From NCBI RefSeq assembly GCF_017309385.1, contig NZ_JAFJMJ010000001.1:2356001-2420000 (forward strand): a stretch of DNA of 64,000 nucleotides, given 5' to 3'. This DNA comes from Amycolatopsis sp. 195334CR. Its GTDB lineage: Bacteria; Actinomycetota; Actinomycetes; Mycobacteriales; Pseudonocardiaceae. The position numbers and the translations under genes were made by a program. The notes beneath the pieces are model-generated. The model saw only the letters and a list, made by a program, of their open reading frames with translations. It was not told the origin of the DNA and did no database searches. Below, in pieces: positions 38,550-46,065 of the stretch (positions within the stretch are counted from its first letter, which is position 1; each line of letters begins with the position of its first letter).

Positions 38550-38903
38550 TCACCGGCCGTCCTCGAGGAACTTCTTGGCGGTGGCCAGCACTTCGGCCGC
38601 GTCGTCCGGCGAACCGCACTCCAGCTCCAGTTCTTCGCCGGAGTCCGGTCGTTTCACCACCAGCCGGACTCGCTGGGCACCCCGCCGGTGTTCGAGCCAG
38701 CCGAACAACGAGGTCACCAGCTGGGTCAGCACCCCGCTGCCCAGCACCACCGACAGGGCCTCGATCTCCCCGCCCATTTCGCCCGGGCGCGTTGCCGCAT
38801 CGACCAGGTCGACCCGGCCGCGCAACTCGTCCTCGTCGCGGAACCATCGCACCAGTGCGCGAAGTTCCTCGTCCGGTGCAAGAACTCTGGCCGCCGGCTC
38901 CAC
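38550..38903 (-). CDS. EACC1 (effector-associated constant component) protein
   Basis: A 117-residue protein. Its second half VLGSGVLTQLVTSLFGWLEH ... VRLVVKRPDSGEELELECGS has the look of the EACC1 family: a Ser/Gly-Leu helix followed by a beta-hairpin. EACC1 is known as the constant partner of variable effectors such as caspases in predicted NTP-dependent conflict systems. The start is GTG at 38903 with AGGGG 8 bases upstream. The stop and the caspase start are separated by one base (TGAAATG), so the two are translationally linked. It probably keeps the caspase inactive or recruits it, but this is inference. Confidence 0.8.
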   Translation of the reverse strand: MEPAARVLAPDEELRALVRWFRDEDELRGRVDLVDAATRPGEMGGEIEALSVVLGSGVLTQLVTSLFGWLEHRRGAQRVRLVVKRPDSGEELELECGSPDDAAEVLATAKKFLEDGR

Positions 38904-39002
38904 CGTTTGTCCCCTCGTGTCCCATTCGAAGGGGAGAAACGTACCCAGCGACCAGCGTCCGTAGAACCTCCGAACGGGCGACTGACGCTAGTCCGATCGT
39001 GC

Positions 39003-39644
39003 TCAGGCGATGGCGGCCTTCTGGAGGGCCCGCGTCGCGCCTTCCAGGTCGCGGACGACGGTGTCGGCGACCGGGTGGCCCGCGCCCGCCATCCAGTTCG
39101 CGAGCATCCGGTGGCCGCCTTCGGTGAGGACGGATTCCGGGTGGAACTGCACGCCTTCCAGCCGGAGGGACCGGTGGCGCATGCCCATCACGATCCCCGA
39201 CTCCGTCTTCCCGGTGACCTCGAACTCGTCCGAGATGGTGTCCGGGAGCACGGTCAGCGAGTGGTAGCGGGTGGCGGTGAACGGGTCCGGCAACCCCGCC
39301 AGCACGCCGGCGCCCGAGTGGCCGACGCGGCTGGTCTTCCCGTGCAGCAGTTCCTCCGCGCGGTCGACCGTCGCGCCGAAGGCGACGCCGAGGGCCTGGT
39401 GGCCCAGGCACACACCGAGCATGGGCAGGTCCCGCGAAGCGCATTCGCGGACGACTTCGATACTCTGACCAGCGCGTTCCGGCGTCCCCGGCCCGGGAGA
39501 GACCAGCACGCCGTCGAACTCGCCGAGGCGCGAGACGTCGACCACGTCGTTGCGCCAGACCGTGCAGTCGGCGCCGAGCTGGGCCAGGTACTGGACCAGG
39601 TTGTAGACAAAACTGTCGTAGTTGTCGACGACGAGCACGCGCAT
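39003..39644 (-). CDS. trpG: Aminodeoxychorismate/anthranilate synthase glutamine amidotransferase component
   Basis: A 213-residue class I glutamine amidotransferase supplying ammonia to anthranilate or aminodeoxychorismate synthase. Catalytic residues: Cys in MLGVCLGHQALG near residue 80, and His and Glu in GVQFHPESVLTEGG near 170. The start MRVLVVDNYDSFVYNL is at 39644. The same gene sits beside pknB near the origin in mycobacteria (trpG, also called pabA). Here the two are separated by the accessory genes at 35600-38903. Whether it serves tryptophan or folate synthesis, or both, is open. Confidence 0.93.
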   Translation of the reverse strand: MRVLVVDNYDSFVYNLVQYLAQLGADCTVWRNDVVDVSRLGEFDGVLVSPGPGTPERAGQSIEVVRECASRDLPMLGVCLGHQALGVAFGATVDRAEELLHGKTSRVGHSGAGVLAGLPDPFTATRYHSLTVLPDTISDEFEVTGKTESGIVMGMRHRSLRLEGVQFHPESVLTEGGHRMLANWMAGAGHPVADTVVRDLEGATRALQKAAIA

Positions 39645-39700
39645 GCGCCCCAGCTTAGCGGCGCCCACATGCTGGACGGTACGCCAGATCACAATGAAAA

Positions 39701-39719
39701 TTAGGTTCGCCTTACCTTA
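39701..39719. promoter_or_regulatory. Iron box (IdeR/DtxR/DmdR-type operator)
   Basis: TTAGGTTCGCCTTACCTTA matches 16 of 19 positions of the classical iron box TTAGGTTAGCCTAACCTAA. It lies 45 bases before the fprA start and 56 bases before trpG, in a locally AT-rich spacer. Iron-dependent repression of fprA is inferred. Confidence 0.75.
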
Positions 39720-39764
39720 CCGTGGAAGCGTAGGCCCACCTGCGACTCGAACGAGGTAAGTGCA

Positions 39765-41108
39765 TTGAACCGTCCACTGCGCGTGGCGATCATCGGCGCC
39801 GGCCCGGCCGGTATCTACGCCGCCGACATCCTGGACAAGTCCGATACACCCACCCACATCGACCTCTTCGAGCGCATGCCGGCCCCGTTCGGGCTGATCC
39901 GCTACGGCGTGGCGCCGGACCACCCGCGCATCAAGGGCATCGTGAACGCCCTGCACAAGGTGCTCGACCGCCCGGGCATCCGGCTGATCGGCAACGTCGA
40001 CTACGGCACCGACCTCAAGCTGGACGAGCTGCGCGAGTTCTACGACGCGGTCATCTTCTCCACCGGCGCCTCGGCCGACCGCCCACTGGCCATCCCCGGC
40101 ATCGACCTGCCGGGCAGCCACGGCGCCGCCGACTTCGTCTCCTGGTACGACGGCCACCCGGACGTGCCGCGCACCTGGCCGCTCGAAGCGACCAGCGTGG
40201 CCGTGCTCGGCGTCGGCAACGTGGCGCTGGACGTGGCCAGGGTGCTCGCGAAGACCGCCGACGAGCTGCTCAGCACCGAGATCCCGCCGAACGTCTACGA
40301 GGGTCTCAAGACCAGCCCGGTCACCGACGTGCACGTGTTCGGCCGCCGCGGCCCGGCGCAGGCCAAGTTCACCCCGATGGAGCTGCGCGAACTCGACCAC
40401 TCGCCGAACGTCGAGGTGATCGTCGACCCGGAGGACATCGAGTTCGACGAGGGCTCGATGACCGCGATCCGCGCCTCCAAGCAGGTCGACATGGTGGTCA
40501 AGACGCTGCAGGAGTGGGCCATCCGCGAACCGGGCGACCGGCCGAAGCGGCTGCACCTGCACTTCTTCCACTCGCCGTGCGAGGTGCTCGGCGACGGCCG
40601 GGTGACCGGCCTCCGCACCGAGCGGACCGAGCTCACCGGCGACGGCAACGTCCGCGGCACCGGCACCTTCCACGACTGGGACGTGCAGGCCGTCTACCGC
40701 GCGGTCGGCTACCTCTCCTCGCACCTGGCCGAGATCCCGTTCGACCACGTCACCGGCACCGTGCCCAACCAGGCGGGCCGGGTGCTCGACATCGACGAGA
40801 ACCAGGTGCCCGGCGTCTACGTGACCGGCTGGATCAAGCGCGGTCCGGTCGGCCTGATCGGGCACACCAAGGGCGACGCGGCGGAGACCATCGCCAGCCT
40901 GCTCGCCGACGCCGACACGCTGACCGGCGCCACCCGCAACGAGCCCGACGCCATCATGGACTTCCTGGTCGACCGCGGCGTGCCGTTCACCACCTGGGAC
41001 GGCTGGGGCAAGCTCGACGCGCACGAGCGCTCCCTGGGCGAGCCGCAGGGCCGCGAGCGGGTGAAGGTGGTCGAGCGCGAGGAGATGCTGCGGGTCAGCC
41101 GCGGCTGA
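39765..41108 (+). CDS. fprA: FprA-type NADPH-ferredoxin reductase
   Basis: A 447-residue FAD/NADPH enzyme of the adrenodoxin-reductase family that passes electrons from NADPH to ferredoxin. Seen: the FAD motif GAGPAGIYAAD, FERMPAPFGLIRYGVAPDHP, the NADPH motif GVGNVALDVARVL with VFGRRGPAQAKFTPMEL, and the C-terminal GWIKRGPVGLIGHTKGDA. The start is TTG at 39765 preceded by GAGG; no ATG/GTG fits better. Ferredoxin reduction supports P450s and Fe-S assembly, which agrees with the iron box upstream. Confidence 0.93.
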   Translation: MNRPLRVAIIGAGPAGIYAADILDKSDTPTHIDLFERMPAPFGLIRYGVAPDHPRIKGIVNALHKVLDRPGIRLIGNVDYGTDLKLDELREFYDAVIFSTGASADRPLAIPGIDLPGSHGAADFVSWYDGHPDVPRTWPLEATSVAVLGVGNVALDVARVLAKTADELLSTEIPPNVYEGLKTSPVTDVHVFGRRGPAQAKFTPMELRELDHSPNVEVIVDPEDIEFDEGSMTAIRASKQVDMVVKTLQEWAIREPGDRPKRLHLHFFHSPCEVLGDGRVTGLRTERTELTGDGNVRGTGTFHDWDVQAVYRAVGYLSSHLAEIPFDHVTGTVPNQAGRVLDIDENQVPGVYVTGWIKRGPVGLIGHTKGDAAETIASLLADADTLTGATRNEPDAIMDFLVDRGVPFTTWDGWGKLDAHERSLGEPQGRERVKVVEREEMLRVSRG

Positions 41109-41114
41109 CCCGCC

Positions 41115-41270
41115 TCACTGCACCGCGACGTCGTTGAACGGCAGCAGCGGTTCCAGCCACGGGAACACCACGAACATCAGCAGGGCGATCACCGCGAGCA
41201 CCAGCACCACCGCGGTGATCGCCCGCACCGCGAGCGGGCCGGGCAGGCGCCGCCAGATCCAGCCGTACAT
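41115..41270 (-). CDS. 51-residue single-span membrane protein
   Basis: A 51-residue protein: MYGWIWRRLPGPLAVRAI, then a membrane helix (TAVVLVLAVIALLMFVVFPW), then an acidic outer end (LEPLLPFNDVAVQ). The ATG overlaps the sortase stop as ATGA, so it is translated with the sortase. Size, coupling and a clean helix argue that it is real. The function is unknown; a sortase accessory is plausible. Confidence 0.75.
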   Translation of the reverse strand: MYGWIWRRLPGPLAVRAITAVVLVLAVIALLMFVVFPWLEPLLPFNDVAVQ

Positions 41271-42133
41271 CACGCTTCCCCGATCGCCTTGAGCAGTTCC
41301 GGATACCCCGCGCCCGGCGCCTTGGCCAGCTGCTTGACCAGCGCGCCGTGGATGATCAGCCGCTCCCGGTCGGAGAACTGCGGGTGGCAGGTGGTCAGCG
41401 TGATCAGCGGCGCGCGCATCGCCGGCGGGGTGACGCTGTTCGCCCGGTAGGGCACCGGCGCGACCGCGTCCCCGCGGTCCGGCGTGACGATCCGGCGGCC
41501 GACGGTCTCCTCGTAGTCGGGCACGTCCCGCAGCGTCGGCACGCCCGCGCACTTCGGGTCCCGGCCGCGGCCCTCGGCCCAGCCGTCCAGCTCCTCCGGC
41601 TTCGGCAGCATCCGGTAGACGAAGAAGTCCGACGCCGTCTCGACCACCAGCGCGTCGCACGAGTTCAGCAGGTCCAGGTCGTTGAACGGGGCGCCCTTGC
41701 CGACCCGGTGCCCGGCGACCGCGAAGTTGCCCGGCTCCCCCGGCCACGCGGTGCCCTTGTAGTGCCCCGGCCCGACCTCCAGCGCGGCCGCGCCGACGCC
41801 CTCCTGCACGGTGAACCGGTAGTCCGGGCCGAACGCCGGGATGTAGAGGCGGGCGAACGCCTCGCCGTCGGCGGGGTCCAGGTGCAGTTGCCGCTGCGGT
41901 TCGGCCCACCGGTCGTCGAGCGTGGCCTCCGCCTTCGCCTGCTTCTCGGCGGAGAACCAGTCGGTCACCACCAGCTCGTAGGTGACGAAGAGCAGCACGA
42001 CGATACCGAGCGTTATCAAAACTTCACCGGACGTGCGGACCGCGGTCCGCCAGCGCGGATCCGGGCGCTCCGCCGTGCTGACCGGGCCGGAATCGGGCCC
42101 GACGAGCTCGCGCTCGTCGTCGGACACCGCCAC
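41270..42133 (-). CDS. Class E sortase
   Basis: A 287-residue membrane transpeptidase that should attach LAxTG-type proteins to peptidoglycan. One N-terminal helix (VLITLGIVVLLFVTYELVV, near 38-57) anchors the catalytic barrel outside. The active-site His is in NFAVAGHRVG, Cys in LITLTTCHPQFS, and Arg in the following DRERLIIHG. The order and the LTTCHP motif fit class E. The start is GTG at 42133 with AGAGGAG upstream. In mycobacteria a membrane-protein gene sits between trpG and crgA at this place. Confidence 0.9.
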   Translation of the reverse strand: MAVSDDERELVGPDSGPVSTAERPDPRWRTAVRTSGEVLITLGIVVLLFVTYELVVTDWFSAEKQAKAEATLDDRWAEPQRQLHLDPADGEAFARLYIPAFGPDYRFTVQEGVGAAALEVGPGHYKGTAWPGEPGNFAVAGHRVGKGAPFNDLDLLNSCDALVVETASDFFVYRMLPKPEELDGWAEGRGRDPKCAGVPTLRDVPDYEETVGRRIVTPDRGDAVAPVPYRANSVTPPAMRAPLITLTTCHPQFSDRERLIIHGALVKQLAKAPGAGYPELLKAIGEA

Positions 42134-42274
42134 AGGGGCTCCTCTCAGACCAATCTCGGCCGGACGGAGTAGTCGTCCCCCGTTCTTGCCCGGCCTCGAT
42201 TACGTTAACGTGTTGGGGTGGCCCTGGTTGCGCACCGGCCCACCCGAACGAGCCCATGAGCAGCGAGGACTCCG

Positions 42275-42541
42275 ATGCCCAAGTCCAAGGTCCGCAAGAA
42301 GACCGCGTACACCCCGCCTGCCGACCGGCGCACGCCGGTGAAGGTGCGGGCCGCCGGTCCGTCGCCCATGATCTACAAGATCGTGATGTTCGGCCTGATG
42401 CTGCTGGGGCTGGCCTGGCTCGTGGTGAACTACCTCGCCAGCGACAAGATCGCCTTCATGACCGAGCTGGGCAACTGGAACTTCGCGATCGGTTTCGCGC
42501 TGATGATCTCCGGGCTGCTGATGACGATGAAGTGGCGTTGA
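42275..42541 (+). CDS. crgA: Cell division protein CrgA
   Basis: An 88-residue protein of actinomycete division: a basic N-terminus (MPKSKVRKKTAYTPP) and two membrane helices (IYKIVMFGLMLLGLAWLVVN and WNFAIGFALMISGLLMTMKW), the standard CrgA architecture. CrgA helps assemble or time the divisome by binding FtsZ, FtsI and Wag31. Its conserved place close to gyrA supports the call. It is divergent from the sortase. Confidence 0.95.
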   Translation: MPKSKVRKKTAYTPPADRRTPVKVRAAGPSPMIYKIVMFGLMLLGLAWLVVNYLASDKIAFMTELGNWNFAIGFALMISGLLMTMKWR

Positions 42542-42592
42542 TCGGCCGAATGGCGGCTTGACAGCGAATTACAACCGTGTGACTAGTCCCCA

Positions 42593-43036
42593 GTGTGGAT
42601 AAGCCCTGTGGATAACCCAACGGCAAGCTGGGCCCCGCGAGCGGCGCTCGTCGGGGTCGGCTGGCTGCTCGCCGCCCTCTCCGCCGCCGCGGCCGTGCTC
42701 ACCGGCCTGTCCGGCGACCGGGCGGGCCCGGTGCTGTTCGGCGTGGCCGCGCTCGCGCTGGCCGGGTTCGCGGCCAACGGCAGCGCCATCCGGCCGAAGC
42801 TGAGCGCCGACGCGCACGGGGTCCGGGTCCGCACGCTCACCGGCGACCACCGGCTCGAGTGGTCCCAGGTCCGGGTGCGCCTGGTGAAGACCCGCCGGCT
42901 CGGCCGCGAGGTGCCCACGCTCGAGATCGAATGCGAGGACATCCCGCCGCACCTGCTCGTGCTGGGCTGGCTGGAGCTGGGCACCGACCCGCGCGACGTG
43001 CTCGACGTGCTGAGCGCGCTACGCGCTCGAGGGTAG
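42593..43036 (+). CDS. PH-domain membrane protein (Rv0010c-like)
   Basis: A protein of about 147 residues: two membrane helices near the N-terminus (AALVGVGWLLAALSAAAAVL and AGPVLFGVAALALAGFAANG), then a bacterial PH-like domain (LSADAHGVRVRTLTGDHRLE, VRLVKTRRLGREVPTLEIE). It occupies the place of mycobacterial Rv0010c. The start may be GTG at 42593: TTGACA at 42558-42563 and a weak -10 near 42582 would put transcription at that GTG (leaderless). The alternative is GTG 42608. Two DnaA-box motifs overlap this start region. It ends overlapping the convergent rhomboid gene. Confidence 0.8.
   Translation: MWISPVDNPTASWAPRAALVGVGWLLAALSAAAAVLTGLSGDRAGPVLFGVAALALAGFAANGSAIRPKLSADAHGVRVRTLTGDHRLEWSQVRVRLVKTRRLGREVPTLEIECEDIPPHLLVLGWLELGTDPRDVLDVLSALRARG
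42594..42615. promoter_or_regulatory. Two tandem DnaA-box-like motifs
   Basis: TGTGGATAA occurs at 42594-42602 and again at 42607-42615; each is the reverse complement of the consensus box TTATCCACA. The 13-base spacing places both on nearly the same helix face. They overlap the start of the PH-domain gene. Confidence 0.65.
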
Positions 43037-44011
43037 CCCCGCCGGGTCCTGGCAGACGATCTCCTGGGTCCCGTCGGCGTTGCGCACCAGCGAGCACACC
43101 TGCCCGGCCAGCTGCAGGTCTCGCACCACGATCAGGGCGGCCAGCGCCAGCGCGATCACCAGCAGCGCGACCACCTGGTAGACCAGCTGGTTCTTGGCCG
43201 GCGCGTAGACCAGCGCCGCCACCGCGACCGCGCCGACCACGAAGCCGCCGAGGTGGCCGAGGAACGAGATGTTCGGGATGGAGAAGGTCAGCACCAGGTT
43301 CAGCCCGATGGTCACCAGCGCCATCGTCGGGTTCAGCTTGAGCCGGAACACCGCGATCAGCACGCCGCCCATCAGGCCGAAGATGGCGCCCGACGCGCCC
43401 ACCGTCGGCTGCCCGACCCGGCCGAAGACGAACTCCGCCGCCGAACCGCCGAGCAGGGACAGGAAGTAGACGGCGATGAACCGGCCGCGACCGAGCAGCA
43501 CCTCGACGTCCCGGCCGAGCACCCACAGCGCGAGCATGTTCATCGCGATGTGCAGCAGCCCGAAGTGCAGGAACCCGGAGGTGACCAGGCGCCACCACTC
43601 GTCGAAGAAGGTGATGCCGTACGGCCACAACGAGCCCTGCGTCATCAGTTCGGCGCCCGAGTTGTCCATCGGGTTCTGCGCCTGGAAGACGGTGGCGATG
43701 AACACCAGCACGTTCACCGCGATGAGCACCGGCGTCACGATGGGTCGCTGGACCCGGGCGCCCGCCACCGTGCGGGCGCCGTAACCGGCCGCCCGGTACT
43801 GCGCGCGCTGGGCGCGGTCCTGGGCCTGGCCCGCCTGGACGCAGTCGACGCACTGGGAGCCCACGGAGGCCTCGCGCAGGCAGTCGGGGCAGGCTGGCCG
43901 CTCGCAGCGGACGCAGCGCAGGCCGGTCTGCCGCTTGGGGTGCCACCAGCAGGTGGGCAGGGCCTGCTCGTAGGCGGGCCCTGAAGGCGGGGGATACGGG
44001 GGCTGAGTCAC
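43019..44011 (-). CDS. Rhomboid-family intramembrane serine protease with N-terminal zinc-ribbon/B-box
   Basis: A 330-residue polytopic protease. The N-terminal 60 residues hold a B-box-like zinc module (CWWHPKRQTGLRCVRCERPA, CPDCLREASVGSQCVDC). The membrane domain has about six or seven helices. HFGLLHIAMNML is the oxyanion-side histidine motif, GASGAIFGLMGG carries the catalytic Ser, and SFLGHLGGFVVGA carries the catalytic His. Substrates are unknown. The start is GTG at 44011. It has the same orientation as ppiA upstream. Confidence 0.92.
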   Translation of the reverse strand: MTQPPYPPPSGPAYEQALPTCWWHPKRQTGLRCVRCERPACPDCLREASVGSQCVDCVQAGQAQDRAQRAQYRAAGYGARTVAGARVQRPIVTPVLIAVNVLVFIATVFQAQNPMDNSGAELMTQGSLWPYGITFFDEWWRLVTSGFLHFGLLHIAMNMLALWVLGRDVEVLLGRGRFIAVYFLSLLGGSAAEFVFGRVGQPTVGASGAIFGLMGGVLIAVFRLKLNPTMALVTIGLNLVLTFSIPNISFLGHLGGFVVGAVAVAALVYAPAKNQLVYQVVALLVIALALAALIVVRDLQLAGQVCSLVRNADGTQEIVCQDPAGLPSSA

Positions 44012-44059
44012 GATATGTCCAACTTACCCGCATCCACCCCCTGCTTCAGCGCCCGCGGA

Positions 44060-44596
44060 TCAGCCCAGCGAGATCCGCTCGATGACCACGTCGTTCAGCG
44101 GGCGGTCCGCCGGCCCGGTGGCGGTGTGCGCGATCTGGTCGACCACGTTGCGCGACTCCTGGTCGGCCACCTCACCGAAGATGGTGTGCTTGAAGTTCAG
44201 GTGGGTGGTCGGCGAGACGGTGATGAAGAACTGCGAGCCGTTGGTGCCGGGGCCCGCGTTCGCCATGGCCAGCAGGTACGGCTTGGTGAACTGCAGTTCC
44301 GGGTGGAACTCGTCGCCGAACTTGTAGCCGGGGCCACCGCGGCCGGTGCCGGTCGGGTCGCCGCCCTGGATCATGAAGCCGTCGATCACGCGGTGGAAGA
44401 TCGAGCCGTCGTAGAACGGGCCCGAGTTCTCGCCCTTGGCGTTGGGCTGGGTGTAGTCCTTGGAGCCGTCGGCCAGGCCGGTGAAGTTCCCCACCGTCTT
44501 GGGCGCGTGGTCCGGGAACAGGTTCAGGTTGATGTCGCCGTGGTTGGTGTGCAGCGTCGCCTTGCGCGCGCCACCGGCGGGGTTGCTTTCGGTCAC
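44060..44596 (-). CDS. ppiA: Cyclophilin-type peptidyl-prolyl isomerase PpiA
   Basis: A 178-residue cytoplasmic cyclophilin. Conserved residues: FHRVIDGFMIQGGDPTGTG (catalytic Arg and Phe), LAMANAGPGTNGSQFFIT, and HTIFGEVADQES. The closely similar mycobacterial PpiA lies in the same origin-proximal position. The GTG at 44596 (VTESNPAGG) is chosen; earlier starts in this frame have no family support. Confidence 0.95.
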   Translation of the reverse strand: MTESNPAGGARKATLHTNHGDINLNLFPDHAPKTVGNFTGLADGSKDYTQPNAKGENSGPFYDGSIFHRVIDGFMIQGGDPTGTGRGGPGYKFGDEFHPELQFTKPYLLAMANAGPGTNGSQFFITVSPTTHLNFKHTIFGEVADQESRNVVDQIAHTATGPADRPLNDVVIERISLG

Positions 44597-44697
44597 GGGG
44601 CCAATCGTGCCATCTGCGGCGGGATCCGCGGAAAAGGGGCACGATAGGTTAAGGGGAACCAGACAGATGCCAAACGAATCGACGGAAGGTGAAGGCC

Positions 44698-45390
44698 ATG
44701 ACCCGGGCCTCAGAAGCGGTGGGTGAGTCGGTGAAGACCGGGCTGTCCACGGCACGCAAGCGCGCGGTGGAAGCAGGAACCCAAGCCGCTCAGGCAGCCG
44801 AGCTCCGGCTCGCCGAAGGCGCCGAAGTGGCACGCAAGGAAGGACGCCGCGCGCGCAAGAAGCTGGCCAAGCAGGCCAAGAAGACCGGCAAGGACCTGGC
44901 GCGCAGCTCGAAGACCGCCCGCAAGGAGGCCGCCGAGCGCATCGCCGAGATGCGCAAGCCCGGCCGCAAGGCGAAGAAGGCCGCGATCAAGGCCGCGAAG
45001 TCGGCAGGCGAGTCCAAGCGCCGGGGCAAGAAGGACTTCAAGGCGGCCAAGAAGGACTTCAAGGCCGCGCTGGTCGAAGCCAAGATCGCCGCCAAGGGCG
45101 AGAAGAAGAGCCGCAAGTGGCCGTGGCTGATCGGGATCGCCGTGGTGGCGGCCGGTGCCGCGCTCGCGCTGCGCTCCAAGCCCGAACCGCCCATCGCTCC
45201 CGCTCCGCCGCGCACCGGCGGTGACGGCAGCAAGCCGGCCCCGAAGCCCTCGACCGAGGCGCCGAAGGCCGCGACACCGGCACCCAAGCCCGCGCCGACC
45301 CCGGCACCGGGCAAGACCGCCCCGCCGAAGGCGCAGGGTGCCAACGGGCAGCAGGCCCAGCGCACTTCGGGTACCGAGAAGAAGAACTGA
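44698..45390 (+). CDS. Lys/Ala-rich membrane-associated protein
   Basis: A 230-residue protein of unusual composition. Residues 1-140 are a long Lys/Ala/Arg/Glu helix with histone H1-like KKAAIKAAKSAG and two copies of KKDFKAA. One membrane helix follows (WPWLIGIAVVAAGAALAL, near 145-165). The C-terminus is Pro/Ala-rich (KPAPKPSTEAPKAATPAPKP) and presumably outside. The ATG has GGAAGGTGAAGG upstream. It could tether DNA, RNA or acidic wall polymers, but this is speculation. A strong bidirectional terminator follows. Confidence 0.75.
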   Translation: MTRASEAVGESVKTGLSTARKRAVEAGTQAAQAAELRLAEGAEVARKEGRRARKKLAKQAKKTGKDLARSSKTARKEAAERIAEMRKPGRKAKKAAIKAAKSAGESKRRGKKDFKAAKKDFKAALVEAKIAAKGEKKSRKWPWLIGIAVVAAGAALALRSKPEPPIAPAPPRTGGDGSKPAPKPSTEAPKAATPAPKPAPTPAPGKTAPPKAQGANGQQAQRTSGTEKKN

Positions 45391-45397
45391 GCACGCG

Positions 45398-45432
45398 AAA
45401 AGGCCCCCGGGACGTCTCCCGGGGGCCTTTTT
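45398..45432. terminator. Bidirectional terminator
   Basis: A perfect 15-bp stem (arms 45398-45412 and 45417-45431) with a CGTC loop. It has A4 at the left and T5 at the right, so it works on both strands. It separates the convergent Lys/Ala-rich and DUF6918 genes. Confidence 0.95.
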
Positions 45433-45447
45433 CGATCAGTCAGCGCG

Positions 45448-45900
45448 TCACGCGGTGGCGGCGTGCTTGTCGATCAGCTTGCCCAGGCGGGGCAGCGCCT
45501 CTTCGACGTTCTTCTTGCCGTTCGGGCGCAGCTTGCCGTAGACCTTCTTGATGCTGTCGCGGCTGCTCTTGTCCGCACGGGCGTCGGTGACGCCCAGCAG
45601 CGCATCGGCGGCCTCGTCCGAACGGCCGGACAGGTAGGCACCGAAGTCGGCGCCGCCCTTGGCCTTGTAGTCGCCGTAGAACGGCTCCAGCGCACCGGCG
45701 AAGTCGTCGAGCAGGGTGTCGACGGCGGCGGGGATGATGCCCGGCTTGATCTTCTTGACGGCCGCGTAGCCGGTCTTGACGACCGCGCCCGAGACACCGC
45801 CCTTGTCCGAGACCTCTTCGTCAACCAGGTTCTGCAGGTCGGTCACGACAGCCGGACGACGACCGGAGTCAAGCAGGATTTCCTTCAGGGTTTCAGCCAC
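45448..45900 (-). CDS. DUF6918-type hypothetical protein
   Basis: A 150-residue acidic helical protein without signal or membrane segments: MAETLKEILLDSGRRPAVVT, then VVKTGYAAVKKIKPGIIPAA, then YGKLRPNGKKNVEEALPRLG. It resembles the conserved actinobacterial DUF6918 group of unknown function. GTG start at 45900 with AAGGA upstream. The role is unknown. Confidence 0.75.
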   Translation of the reverse strand: MAETLKEILLDSGRRPAVVTDLQNLVDEEVSDKGGVSGAVVKTGYAAVKKIKPGIIPAAVDTLLDDFAGALEPFYGDYKAKGGADFGAYLSGRSDEAADALLGVTDARADKSSRDSIKKVYGKLRPNGKKNVEEALPRLGKLIDKHAATA

Positions 45901-46065
45901 GGCTTCATATCCTTCATGTGAATCGAATTAACCGACTGTGTCCAGCCTTCACGCCCGGTAGCGACCGGCGTTTCCGGCTGACTGTGCGCGAGTCCTCGAC
46001 GCCTGCGCGTGGCGGCCAGGGTAATACAAGATCAACTTGCGCCGGTGAGTGGGAACCCGTATTGC

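Noticed and set aside
44646-44659. GGTT-N6-AACC before the Lys/Ala-rich gene as a second iron box
   Set aside because: Only short half-sites match and the centre (AAGGGG) does not fit the iron-box core, so the match is too weak compared with 39701-39719.
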